Origin: Liolophura sinensis
Lineage: Eukaryota; Mollusca; Polyplacophora; Chitonida; Chitonidae
Assembly: GCF_032854445.1 (NCBI RefSeq)
Contig: NC_088301.1
Span: 57,984,512 to 58,048,511, forward strand
DNA length: 64,000 nt
Direction: 5' to 3'
Part shown: positions 25,768 to 38,900 of the stretch, one piece after another
Layout of the letters: each line of letters begins with the position of its first letter
Position numbering within the stretch: the stretch's first letter is position 1
Translations under genes and position numbers: made by a program
Notes under the pieces: generated by a model
The model's database searches: none
Told to the model about the DNA's origin: nothing
What the model saw: only the letters and a program-made list of their open reading frames with translations

Positions 25768-26133
25768 GCCACCGTACGTTATTGAAGCCTGTTATTCTTC
25801 CGGTTGTATAGCAGTGACTGTAAGATGTTCCAGGCTGTTTGTAGTGTCTGCAAGATGAAAACAGTCTGTATAAATGGTGGAATGTGCAAATATCTTTTTT
25901 TCACCTGTATGTAAATCATATGCATTAATGATGCATTACTGATGGGTAAATTTACGCTGTCAGCATCGATTAGAAACAGTATGAATGTAAAATATTCGAT
26001 TTTCGATCAAGGTTGTTGTAAATAATTCTCTTCGCTGCTAACACCATGTAATTCTTTCTAATCTGAATTAGATTAAGAAAAATGTAGTACTAGTATTGAT
26101 TACATAATATGTATTTTAGGCGTTATCGTGTCG

Positions 26134-26248
26134 CAGGGTTCGTTTCACAAAACATATGCCCTTAGTCGCTGCATGGCATTACCCTTGTTACATCACAGTG
26201 GTAGACATGTGCATAACTTTAGGCCTACACACACTTTGTGAAAGGGAT
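26134..26248. mobile_element. Small foldback (MITE-like) element
   Basis: The ends form an imperfect inverted repeat: CGTTTCACAAA near the left end and TTTGTGAAAGGG at the right. The termini resemble those of the elements at 42171 and 61194. There is no coding capacity. Confidence 0.5.
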
Positions 26249-29200
26249 GACGGTATGCTAATATTTTGTCTACAGTTTTCTTTTCCTCTCACAATATCTT
26301 TTTCACAAATTTCCCTGTCCTTTCTTTTCAGATAAAGTTACCATAATGCGGTACACAAAAAATTTCACACTATGAGAACTTCGTGCATTTTAAAGTCCAT
26401 TTGTTTCACCATCTGGCAGATTCACTTTACAATCACTTTATCTATTTTAGTTATTTCTATATATAAATTTAGATTTGCTTTTTCATCTGGATTTATAAAA
26501 AAGCAATTCTTACAATAGTTACAATATACAAGTACTGACATAGGCCTAACCCAAATGCATGCTGTATATTCCAAAGTTAAAATATATCATCTTACCTAGC
26601 TGTATATGTGTGTAATGCATTATCATTATAGCATCATTACGATACATATTCACATGACAGCTGTTTCTGGATTGGGAAGACCTCCACAAACACGACAAAA
26701 CAAAGGTACGCTATGTTGAAATTAAAACAAACAGTCGCTCTAATGTGAGGTGTATATCATTTGAGGTACACTAACAGGGTATCGGATACATGTATGTACG
26801 TGTGTATGTCGCCTGTTTGCTTCTGAGAAGAACTACGCGTTTGTTCGTGGACTACGCTAAAATATTTAGCCAAGTTAGGCTACAGGTTTTAAAGAATCAC
26901 ATAAATAGTCGCACATCTCATACACCAGTCCTGGTGTATATACGCTCTACTAGTAATTGTTGATCCTATAAATGATATGTTTGTATGTGTTACAATGTCG
27001 CTTATACATCATACTATTATACACCATATATGCTCCGTTATCTGTCCTAAACTTAACATGTTCATGTGAACAAAGCAACATAGTCTTCATGAAACCAACG
27101 GGTCATGGGTACTTTATCTATATAATAATATAGTACATAAAAAACGACCGCTTATGAAGTCGTCGCACGTACATAAACACAACCGCGGGGACCATGTCGC
27201 ATTCTTATGTAAAGGGCCTATTACTCTTGTAACTCGACCAAATTATCGAAATAAAACCGAATATTGGATTGTGGTTGATTTTACGAATTGTGTTTTTCTT
27301 AATACACATATTGTTGGCAAAATGGTATATACATCAGTATATGATACACGAACATTACAATTATAAATAAGTGAACTCTTGCCTCGCTGATGTGTGAGTA
27401 ACATAATTCAAGCACCACATTTCCAGGTACATGTATATACATTGAAATGGTTTGTCTCTCATCTGTTGGATGGGAACAGTGAAATGATTAATCAACAAAT
27501 AATGTGTTATCTCACAGCCGTCACGATACATTATTTATTTACTTATTTGCATAAGACGTTATGTGTCTTTCAACCTTATCTATTGAACGGAGTTCAAAGA
27601 CGCGAGGAAGAATATTTCACTATCTGCTTAGATCTATAGGTCGAGAAAACAAAGTATCTGTATAGCCTCCTGACTTATAACAAGGCCAGAGTAGAGGGAG
27701 CTAAATATGAACACGGTGCCTCACTGATCAACGAACCACGCTTAAACCATTTCATCAAGCGATTGCATTGCTTTGTTCTTAGAAGGCTCATACTAACACA
27801 ACATATTCATATTTCTACGTCATAGTTACAAGATATATGCAACAGACTGATCAAGTCCAGTTGCAAATGGATGTTCGATGGAATGAACGCTCCTATATAC
27901 TAAAATGAAGAGTGCGAAAAATTTGTCGCCTAGAAACGAACAGAATTTTCGTGGCCTAAAAATTAACAGAAACAATAGAGGTTACCAAAAACAAACACGG
28001 GTCAACAATAGTGTTTAGGCACCCATATATCTCATGGTTTCATTTAATCGCCGGCTCCTGTGGACCTTTCCCCTCAGAATAACCAAAACAATGAGCAAAG
28101 GTAATCTTATAAAGAACAATACATGTCCAAGAAGGTATTTATTTATTTATATTTAGATATGCACGCCATATTGGTGGAAAACTGCGGTAACGACCACTAG
28201 AGGTTACGACCAATATGGTCCCAGGAACAGTGACTGCGGTTGCATAAAAGTTCTCGATCTTACCAAATTATAACGGATTTGTACACCAGCTGATTTATGT
28301 TTCCCATAGTCGCTACCCTAGAATATCTTTACCCTCTGAGTTATTTTGTATAGAAAAATGAGCGCGATAAAGCAAAAACTGATCGACAAAAGCATAATGT
28401 TTTACATAGAAGTCACATGTTAGTACAGAAAGACGCTCGAATTGTCCAAATTTCGCGCCAGACGATATACACTTTCATGGGGTTTAAACTCTACAGTACT
28501 CAGCCGAATATTTACGTGAAATATACATGGTCTAACGCTTACACTATCGTAGTAAATCGCTTTACAGACGGGCGCAGAATATGCCACAAGCGAATTGTCA
28601 TTCCCAACGAGTCTGTAATATTCGGCACAATATTCGACCGTCCAGGATATAGTCCAAATATAGGCCTACTCTGCAAAACCCATGAATTCGGGAAATTCTT
28701 TATTACTCAACAGTTAGGTTAATGCTTGGTGAGAAGATCATTCTGGAAGTTGGTGTTCAACATGCGAAATGCGGTAAATCATGAGGAACCCCACGGCAAG
28801 ATCTAGGTTTTCTGTGCAGGATTAGATGTTGAACGCATACTTGCGGGGTAGTTGTAAACAATCACCGAAGTATGAAGGGAGTTTTATTTCGGTACACTCA
28901 GAATAAACATGTCAACCACTGTCAAAAGGCACATAAATCACATACAGGCCTACCTGTGCATGAAAGACGGGTAAGATACAAATATAGAAACAGTACTTCG
29001 GCTGCATGACCTATATGACGGTAACTCAACAGCAAACACCTAGACACCAGTATCAAAATCATTTCACGATTCCCAAAACCTAGATATAAAGACATAGAAG
29101 AATCTAAACACACAGTATGTACTTATCTGTGAAGCAGTTTATTTTAATCACGTGATGTTATCAGATAATCGAGCAAATCAGTGCAACGAACCGATTACCG

Positions 29201-30767
29201 GTTAGACACCTGTAAGTGGGTTATCTATTTGAAGGACTGTCGCAAATTCCGGTCAGGTTCCCTCTAGCTTTCCGTTAAAGCCGCGCCAGTATTTGTCATC
29301 AGTATGCACAATGGTCACGTTTTGTTGGCCTGTTCTGTCCCCTCACCTAGACCTCACTGCTCACAGAAAATAAGACAACCTGACCTTTTTTGAAAAAGTT
29401 CCAGGTTTCCGGACATGTTAGACATCTTCTAAGTAGTGCTCCAACAAAACAGGGGGCAAATATTGCCTGGCTCAACATATTGTGCCAACAAACTCAGGAT
29501 CAACATATTTGTAATGTTCCTTGGGTATGAGACGTGAAAACAAATGTTTCAGTTTGAAAAGGTTATGAAATGAACAAATGATCTTCCATCTCGTCTAGAA
29601 GAGTTGCATGTAATCATCATCTGGAATTAAAGGTTCTGGTTATGTCCGATTTCAATACACAAAGTCAGTATTTCAGTGTTTTTCAGCGCTGCAACATGAA
29701 TCATGCTGCTAAATAAAATTTAGAAATAACACAGTGGGAAAGAGTAACAGTGTTCCAAATACAGTATCCATTTGGATATGACACATTAAATTGAACTTTC
29801 CATGTGCAGATAAGCACTGCAAGCAATCATTGTCGCCAGTCCTCATCGATTCTTCAATGAATTTCGGATATCTGTTCTCCATGAATTGAACAAGTACTAA
29901 TTAAAATGTATCTGGGACAGTAGCCTGTCCGTTCTTTTGGTAGACAATATAGTACTCACAGTACTCAAACGTACATGTAACATGGCGAACGTGGCATTCT
30001 GAAGAGATTCTTACTTAGTCTATCCGATTCTGATCAGTTTTATGCGTGGGGAAAACTAGTTGCCCAAAAGATACCACAGAACTTTGCAAAGTACAGAAGC
30101 GCACGCCGCATTGGTTGAAGACAAGTGGCCATCAACGAACGCTAGACTGTGCACACGGGCGTCGTCGACCACTTAATGTCACCATCGTCCGGTACGCAGT
30201 CAGAACGGGGGTAGGCCTAATCCACAAATTCCGTCCAAAGCGTGCATGAATAGTTGAAATCAAAGCGCATCTGAGATACATATTTTATCATCGACAACTC
30301 ATATTCTAGCATGGTACAGGGTTTGAATATTGATTTCACTCAGTCGCCTAGAAGGTACCTTGCATCTTTCCAACATCATTGAAAACTGTTGGCTGTGTCT
30401 CTTTGCATGATTCCGTCCTATTTTCATTCTTCATATACTTTTTGGGTTCTCCAGTGGTTTGTGTTATCGTGCGATTATTAATCCGGAACGTCTTTATTGG
30501 TTGACGGCTGGTACGAATGTCTGCTTCGAGGCATAGATTCCAAAGGTTGAAATGCAAGAACCGCATGCAGTTATACGGCTTCCAAGCAATCTGTACACAC
30601 GGCTTCTAGTGACCACTCTCTAACACTTTTCACAGACCGTTCAAATCTATTAGTTCTGTGCTCTTCTGAAAAGATCCCAGGTTTGTCTAATACAATAAAA
30701 AAAAATACAAAAATAAACGTAATCCATATTGGACAGTAAACTTTCCGAACGACTGAATTGCACGTAA

Positions 30768-32860
30768 CTTGACGTCCTGATCACGAACCTGGTCTTATTT
30801 TTTCACTGTAAGATGTACCTATGTCGCAAATTGCAGTCAAAAATCAAAAAATTTGCAATTTCCCCCATATTTGTAGGTCACGTGACAGAATACTAAAGCA
30901 GCTGTAAAGTTCAAAATTGCTGAGTGGAAGGGACTATATATGTAGTGTATGTACGCTGAAAATCTGTGAGCTGTCTGAATAAATACAGGATATACAGGGC
31001 TTCAAAATTTGACAAAAGGCCAATTAACTAAATTTTTGTACATTAACATGTTATATAATGCATATACTTTATTCGTGGCTAGGATGAATGTAGAAATATT
31101 GCATGTAACCCGACGTAGTTTGACATCCTCATCCCGAATCCGCTCTCATTTTATTTCCTGCGATGTAGATTTTTGTCGCAAATTGCGATCAAAACGCGAA
31201 AAAGCGCAATCTCCCCCATTTTTGCAGGTCACGTGACAGAAGACTGTTACAGTTCTAAACCTGAAAATCGCTGTATATAAAGGGTTGCACATGTACTGTA
31301 TGTATGGTGAAAATTGTTGACCTGTGTCAAAAAACACAGGACATGTACGCTTTTATATAATGTTCAAAGGCAGATTTATCACATTTGGCATATTTACATA
31401 CATATGCTATATATTGTAATACAGCGTATGGGTGGCTACGAAGAATATGTATATGTTCTCTTAATTATCTGGTTTGGACTGAAGTTGCGACTGGGTCATC
31501 CATTGCCATTGCAACCCAATGCTGTGTGTATCTGTGAAAGTCAGCTTTGTTTTGCGCAAACCTTGACTTCTTTACTACACGCTAACCCGGCCTTGGTGGT
31601 TAATTAACACGTTCCCTGGCCCAGGTGTTCTCTTTCTGACAACGGCCGAGCTATTATAGTAAAGCAGTCAGACTGTGCATGGCAGGTCTTGGATTCATAC
31701 GTGGAAATATAAAATTGCTTTTTGCGTTATTTCCTACAAAAAGGCATGCTGAAGGAGGAAGTCTGGGAAGGGATCGCTGTTTCTCACTGGGCATGGTGGA
31801 GCATCACCAAGCTCGCCAATATATTCGCGGGAATACGAATGACCGGCCAACTGCATCAGTGATAAAAGGCGTAAGGTCGCATTGAAAGTTTCAAAGCCGT
31901 GTATCTGATTATGTGTTATTTTCCGCCGATAACTTATACTCTCACCTAATAAAGATATAAGTGTACAGAAAATGTGTATGGAAATTTGAAGTGAAAATTG
32001 TGTGCCTCCTGGACTTAGTGAGATATATAATAGGCTAAATAGTAAGGGAGATCCTGGCAAAATTTTCCCCGACTTGACCTAATTACTGAAGGATTTAAAC
32101 GCTAACCGTCTCCCCGACTGTGTGATGTGACGCAGACGTGTCTCAGGCAGTTGAACGGCGAAGATGATTGACGTCGGGAAATTGACATTAGGCAGATTGC
32201 GCCGGGCTTGTATCGCTCCCGCCGAATTTGTAACGTGATTAAAATTTTCTGAATATTTCAAGTACGCTGCTAGGGGTAGTTGGCTGTTTTGATAACTAAT
32301 CTGATCTTTCCACTTTTCTCTTATGTATAGTTTTATCGCGAATTGCTATTAAAGTCCGAAAAAAGCTGAAAATGGTTCAGTGCAAAGGGCTACATGTGCT
32401 CTGTATGTGTGCGAAAAGTCGTTGAAGTATCTGCATAAATGCGAGAGTTGCAGTGCTTCAAACATTATCCAAAGGTCGATTTACTATATTTGCCACTTTG
32501 AAGTGCCATGTTATATAACGTCTTACAAATGCATTTATGTAACGTTGTTTGACGTCCTGATCATAAATCTGGTCTTTTTTCTTTCCTGCGACGTTTAGTT
32601 TTGCCGCAAATTGCGATCAAATTGGGAAAGCGAAATTATCACCATATTTAGCGGTCACGTGACAGAAAACTGTTACAGCTATAAAACTGAAAGTCACTCA
32701 GTGCAAAGCACTATACATATACTCTATGGATGGTGAAAATCGTTGAGCTGTGTAAAAAAAATGAAAAAAAAAAAAAATGAGGGGACATGCAAGCCTTCAA
32801 ATATTACCCAAAGGTCGGTAGGCTTTCTGATTAAGTTGGTTATGTATCTGTACATGGACA
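30768..32860 (+). repeat. ~350-bp repeat, four diverged direct copies
   Basis: Copies start near 30768, 31111, 32280 and 32550. Shared landmarks in order are GACGTCCTGATC, a TCGCAAATTGCGATCAAA block, TCCCCCAT, GGTCACGTGACAGAA (30876, 31227 and 32653), GTTACAG, a TGTATG.ATGGTGAAAAT block, and CTTCAAA.ATT..CCAAAGG. Copy 3 lacks the middle part with the CACGTG motif. Copies 2 and 3 are separated by about 870 bp of unrelated sequence. Type unknown (old satellite or a tandemly duplicated element). Confidence 0.8.
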
Positions 32861-33443
32861 TCGTTAAGGTAACCCGAAGTGACACTGCATTTCATCGATC
32901 AGTTACATCACAACTTGCATACCCAACAAAATTTTCTTGTACAATACATGTACGTCGATCCATCTAAAGCTTGCAAGTTCATTCACAAATCATCGGCCGA
33001 TTTATGGAGAAAGACGGTTTAAGCTTATCAATTAAATTCAAAATGGCTGCTAAATCTTGCAACTGGCTGAACAGCACAAAACCTCAACAGCGGTTTTATA
33101 TGTTGGCTATTAAGATGCCAATCTCTGGTTGATCTATCTACTGACCATTTTTCAACTTCACACCCAGTGTAGTCTTGAACACGTGTATCAATTTCAAATG
33201 CAATTGGATCAGCAGTTCTGGAGAAGAAGTTTTTTTTTAGATTTCCTACTGCTCCAATATGGCTGAAAAATGGGTTTATACTCCAGTTTTATACTCCAGC
33301 AGATAGCCCAAGCGATTTGGTAATGAACATGTGTAAAAGTTAACAGCTGTGACATGCAGTTTTCTCGCTAAACCAAAAAAAAAAAAAAAAAAAAACAAAC
33401 ACAAGAGACAAACCTCAAACACTATAATATGTGTGTAACATTT

Positions 33444-33449
33444 TTTATT
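33444..33449 (-). other. RRP9 polyadenylation signal AATAAA
   Basis: On the - strand AATAAA lies about 150 nt after the RRP9 stop codon, the usual spacing for a short animal 3' UTR. Confidence 0.7.
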
Positions 33450-33600
33450 GAAAACACACTGATATTCTAACCATGTGACATACGAGTAAATAACCTGTTA
33501 GGAAAGGCATTTTCTCAGATTTTCAAACTGTACCTGTTTAATGGTTTTTCAGGACTTTATGTTGCTTCATGATCTTTGTGGTTAGCAATGATTACTTATG

Positions 33601-33753
33601 CTATGTTTGACCCTTCTTTTTAAGAGGTACAATGCAGATGCTGTTCTTGGCTTCTTTCATCCTCCACCACCGGCCCAGCTTGTGTTCCTGGCCAACACCA
33701 GCCACAAGGAATGATCCATCTGAAGAGAACTGAAGACTGTTCACAAAGCCAGC
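33601..33753 (-). CDS. RRP9: RRP9 exon 14 (C-terminus, stop)
   Basis: Acceptor CATGATTTCAG, then AGFVNSLQFSSDGSFLVAG, then GQEHKLGRWWRMKEAKNS and a lysine-rich end before TAG. This is the last propeller blade and matches the conserved C-terminus of RRP9. Confidence 0.95.
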   Translation of the reverse strand, partial: AGFVNSLQFSSDGSFLVAGVGQEHKLGRWWRMKEAKNSICIVPLKKKGQT

Positions 33754-35911
33754 CTGAAATCATGGACGAAGGAAATACTCTGTTACAGCTCCTTAAAGAT
33801 TCATGATAATTTGTAAGTTTAAAAAGTAGTTTATTTGGTGCCCTAGAATAATTTACTTATGTAATGTCAATGTTTCGAGAGTGATGCTGCTTTGCAAACC
33901 AATCAAGCTTCGAAGGGCCTTGTCTGTCTTACATTATTTAGGGTCTAAGTGAGTGGTGTACGTAGGAATGTGGAGCTGGAATGAGTACTCTTGAAGCTCA
34001 GTCGTGGAGCTAAGTGACCAAACTTTGGTAGTGTCTGGGGCAGTAAATGTACAAGTCACTGACAAAGCCGGAGGCCAAACCAAGGTGAGCTGGCTAGTGA
34101 TCTGAAATGAAACCCTCACCACTCGGCACAAATTGCTCATGTTTTCAATAGAACACTACAGTTTTGATACACTTCTTGCCTAACAAGTTTGTAAGTCTTT
34201 TAAAGTGTATGTCACAACGAATCCACTGACTGCTTCTCTCTCAAAAATCACATGGTTCACATCACATTATAACATGATAGATCCACACACGAACCATACC
34301 AAACAAGAGTTCAGGTTGACACAACATACCCACCAATAAATGCATTTGTTTGAAATGTATAAAAGAATACCAGCAGTATTGTGGTGAGTCTAACCCCTGA
34401 GGGGAATCCTCATGGGTGTTGATGACAGGTATATTGTTACCATGATTATCATGACAATCAAGCAAGCTGAAGTGGACAAATGTCCACCAAATATTAAAAC
34501 TCTGCGTGGAAAACAGTTGGAGTTGTAGCCCATTTCTATTTATATAGTATATATAAGGAAAATGGCTATCTGGTTACCATAACAACTGCGGGAAATGGAT
34601 AAATGTGAGTCGTGACACATCGTCATCCGTGTATCTATGTACCCGCTAAAAATTAAAACTCTGCGTGGAAAACAGTTGGAGTTGTTGAAATCGTATCTAT
34701 CTAGGGACCATCCCCATAAATCGTTTGCATTCATCTAGTGGGTTTTTCTTTTTCTCCGAAAAACTGAACTCTATCTACATCCTTTGGTCGGCCCAGTAGC
34801 AATTACGCTTAACCATCACTGTGTATACCGGCGATCGGCAAAGAAAGTCAACACAAGAAACAAATCCAAAGAAACAACAACAGTGGTTCCACTCGTGAAA
34901 CCTTTCCAAAAGAAAGCTAAGGCCTTGTACTTACATGTTTTCACAAAATATTCCTGAGTCTACAGACACCCAAAATATAGGCCTAAATATGTGGCCGGAC
35001 CATGTATGCCAGAAACTCCTACACGTCTAGGCTGCACCGTACAAGTACACTTGTGCCAGGACAAGCTCCTGCAAGCTTTTGTCTGAATTCTCAAATATTT
35101 GAATTATGCGTCTTGTTTTGCATTTGTTTTCTTAATAATTTCTGAAGTAAATACCTGTACCAATTGTCGTTCAGTCTGTTACATAATAATAAGTTAAATA
35201 ATATTTGACGAACAGATGTCCTCCCTATGAGCCTCTTCACCATCCCTATTTTTGAGAATGGGCATTGATGTGATTCCCCTGCTAAGTTAGGCATGTGGCC
35301 AGTAAAGGGAAGCCTATTCTATATTTGGGCACAATTGTTTCACCCTCGTAGGCATTCTTCAAAAGCTTTAGTCACATGGAAGGCAGCATTATGCAGTGAT
35401 GAAACCACAATTCTTTGACCTCCAATCGCATGTAGACCCCATACAAGAGAGGCTATGGAGACAAGCGGTTGGTAAATTCTAGACACGCCGTGTGGAGAGT
35501 TCCCTGTAATTCATGCTACATAAATAACTCACTGGGTACATAACATTTTGTTCAACAAGCAAACTACAAGGTGACGAAGCTAAAAAAAACAAAAAAAAAA
35601 CAAAAAGAAAACAAACACAGTGTCTAATTTAATTTTACTGAGTTCTCAATGTGCCATGTGGAAAATATTTAGACGGTTAATACAGCTGGGCGGTTTCCTG
35701 ATAGTTTCTGATCACTGAAGCGTGTTGTCGTTGTCGACATTCCCTGCTGTGCTAGCGGAGCTTCTTCTCCAGGCCGGCTCCCACTTTGGCTGTTTCCAAT
35801 AATCCACTCAAAGGAAAAAAAAACGAACAAACTCAACATCCATCATTTGAGTGTTCATTCGTTTTATTCGTTCTAACTGAAGCAAACGATTTATGGGGAC
35901 GGTCCCTTATG

Positions 35912-35955
<44 letters not shown>

Positions 35956-38900
35956 AAACTCTATGAGATAAAGTGTTCGAGTTATAGCCCTGAAACCAAA
36001 TCATATCTATTTTTATAGTACGTATAAGGAAAATGGATATCTGGTTACCCTGACAACTGCAAAAAATTAACAAATGTGAGTTGCAACACATCGTCATATG
36101 TGTATCCATCAAAAATTAAAATTCTATGTGGAAAACTGTTCGAGTTATAGCCTAGACACGAAATCATATCTATTTATATAGTATACATAAGGAAATGGAT
36201 ATCTGTTAAACATGACAACCGCAGAAATGGACAAAAGTGAGTCGCGACACATCGTCATCTGTGTATGTATCCATCAAAAATTATAGCCTGGACACAGATA
36301 TGGATGGACAAAATCCCTATAATACAGTACGATATGCCTAAAGGCAGGTGGTGTATAAAAATCCCCTAAACGAAACAAATGTTGTACTTACCACTGGCAA
36401 TGAAAACACTGGATCCAGGGATCTAAAATCATTGTGGCACTTCCAAAACTTGATGTAGCCATCCTTCGACCCTGCTGAAGAAAATGTAAAAATTGAAGTA
36501 ATCAATATTAAAATTCTCACCTGAAATTCTAGGCTTACAACGAAATGCCCTCTGGCTAAAAACCATTGCATTTTAGGCAAGTACATTACTGGTGTTTTCC
36601 ATTATAATTAACAATGTTGCATAAGTCAATAAGCTTACTTTTGAACAATGTGCACTGTTGGCACAGAACTGCAGAACTTATAAGACTATATCATATATTT
36701 CTGGGTTAAAGCATCACTTTGGGGTCCTTAGAACACATTCGATAGGTAAAAGGTCAATAGTGTGTGTAATGGCTTCCATCCGTTTGAATAACAACCTCAT
36801 CCCCTGCACATTTCTGCAGTGAATTTTTGGTTAACATACATATGTTTCCCTACACAAGAAATAGTCTGACCTTCTCTTATAAGTATGAAGTCATCAACAA
36901 TAAAAACTGAATTCTGTTTTAAAGCAAACTTCTGTGTCATTTAGAGCTCTAGAATTTTAAGCAACTGTCTTCGTAACCATCCTTACTTGCTAAGTTTTTA
37001 TCTATGTTTGTTTACACATGGATATAAAATTTATTATGAGTTGTGAACAGTGGATTGTGTACTACCTGAAGCCAGCAGATCTGTTATCTGGGAATTGTGT
37101 ACTACCTGAAGCCAACAGATCTATGACCTGGGAATTGAGTACTACCTGAAGCCAGCAGATCTATGACCTGGGAATTGTGTACTACCTGAAGCCAGTGGAT
37201 TTGTAAACTGTGGTCTGGTACTACCTGAAAGCAGCAGATCTGTGAATTGGGAATTGTCTACTATTTCAAGCCAGTAGATCTGTTAACTGTGGTTTGTACT
37301 AGCCAGCCACATGTGTGACCTGGGAATTGAGTACTACCTGAAGCCAGCAAATCTATGACCTGGGAATTGTGCACTACCTGAAGACAGCAGATCTGTTATC
37401 TGGGAATTGTGTACAACCTTAAAGTCAGCAGATCTATGACCCTGGAAATTGTGTAGTACCCAAAGCCAACAGATCTGTGACCTGGGAATTGTGTACAACC
37501 TGAAGCCAGCAGATCTATGACCTGGGAATTGTGTACAACCTGAAGCCAGTAGATCTATGGCCTGGGAATTGTGTATTACCTGAAGTCAGCAGATCTATGA
37601 CCTGGGAATTGTGTACTACCTGAAGCCAGCAGAATCTGTGGCCTGGGAATTGTGTACTACCTGAAGCCATGATCCTCTATGATCTGTGGTCGTACTACCT
37701 GAAGGCAGCAGATCTGTGACCTGGGAATTGTGTACTATCTCAAGCCAAGTAGATCTGTGATCTGTGGTCGTACTACCCGAAGGCAGCAGATCTGTGATCA
37801 GGGAATTGTGTACAACCTGAAGCCAGTGACCTGCGAATTGTGTACAACCTGAAGCAGTAGATCTGTGATCTGTGGTCGTACTACCGAAGGCAAGCAGATC
37901 TGTGACGTGGGAATTGTGTACTACCTAAAACAGCAGATCTGTGACGTGGGAATTGCTGTACTACCTAATGTCAGAAGATCTATGATCTGGGAATTGAGTA
38001 CTACCTGAAGCCAGCAGATCTATGACCTGGGAATTGTGTACTACCTGAAGCCAGCAGATCTGTGGCCTGGGAATTGAGTACTACCTGAAGCCAGCAAATC
38101 TATGACCTGGGAATTGTGCACTACCTGAAGACAGCAGATCTGTTATCTGGGAATTGTGTACAACCTAAACTCAGCAGAATCTATGACCTGGGAATTGTGT
38201 AGTACCCAAAGCCAACAGATTTGTGACCTGGGAATGGTGTACAACCTGAAGCCAGCAGATCTATGACCTGGGAATTGTTGTACAACCTGAAGCCAGTAGA
38301 TCTATGGCCTGGAATTGTGTATTACCTGAAAGCCAGCAGATCTATGACCTGGGAATTGTGTACTACCTGAAGGCAGCAGATCTGTGACCTGGGAATTGTG
38401 TACTATCTCAAGCCAGTAGATCTGTGATCTGTGGTCGTACTACCCGAAGGCAGCAGATCTGTGATCTGGGAATTGTGTACAACCTGAAGCCAGTGACCTG
38501 CGAATTGTGTACAACCTGAAGCCAGTAGATCTGTGATCTGTGGTCGTACTACCCGAAGGCAGCAGATCTGTGACGTGGGAATTGTGTACTACCTAAAACA
38601 GCAGATCTATGACCTGCGAATTGTGTACAACCTGAAGCCAGTAGATCTGTGATCTGGTACTACCTGAAGACAACAGATCTGTGATCTGGGAATTGAGTAC
38701 TACCTGAAGCCAGCAGATCTATGACCTGGGAATTGTGTACTACCTGAAACCAGCAGATCTATGACCTGGGAATTGTGTACTACCTGAAACCAGCAGATCT
38801 ATGACCTGGGAATTGAGTACTACCTGAAGCCAGCAGATCTATGAACTGGGAATTGTGTACTACCTGAAGCCAGCAGATCTGTGACCTGGGAATTGTGTAC

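Larger units (their letters stand above)
25589..30760. other. Intergenic stretch between convergent genes
   Basis: AT-rich sequence after the 3' end of the secreted-protein gene. A 101-codon frame at 28417-28722 (+) and a 70-codon frame at 27154-27366 (+) are open but unrecognised. A foldback element lies at 26134-26248. Nothing else can be supported. Confidence 0.5.
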
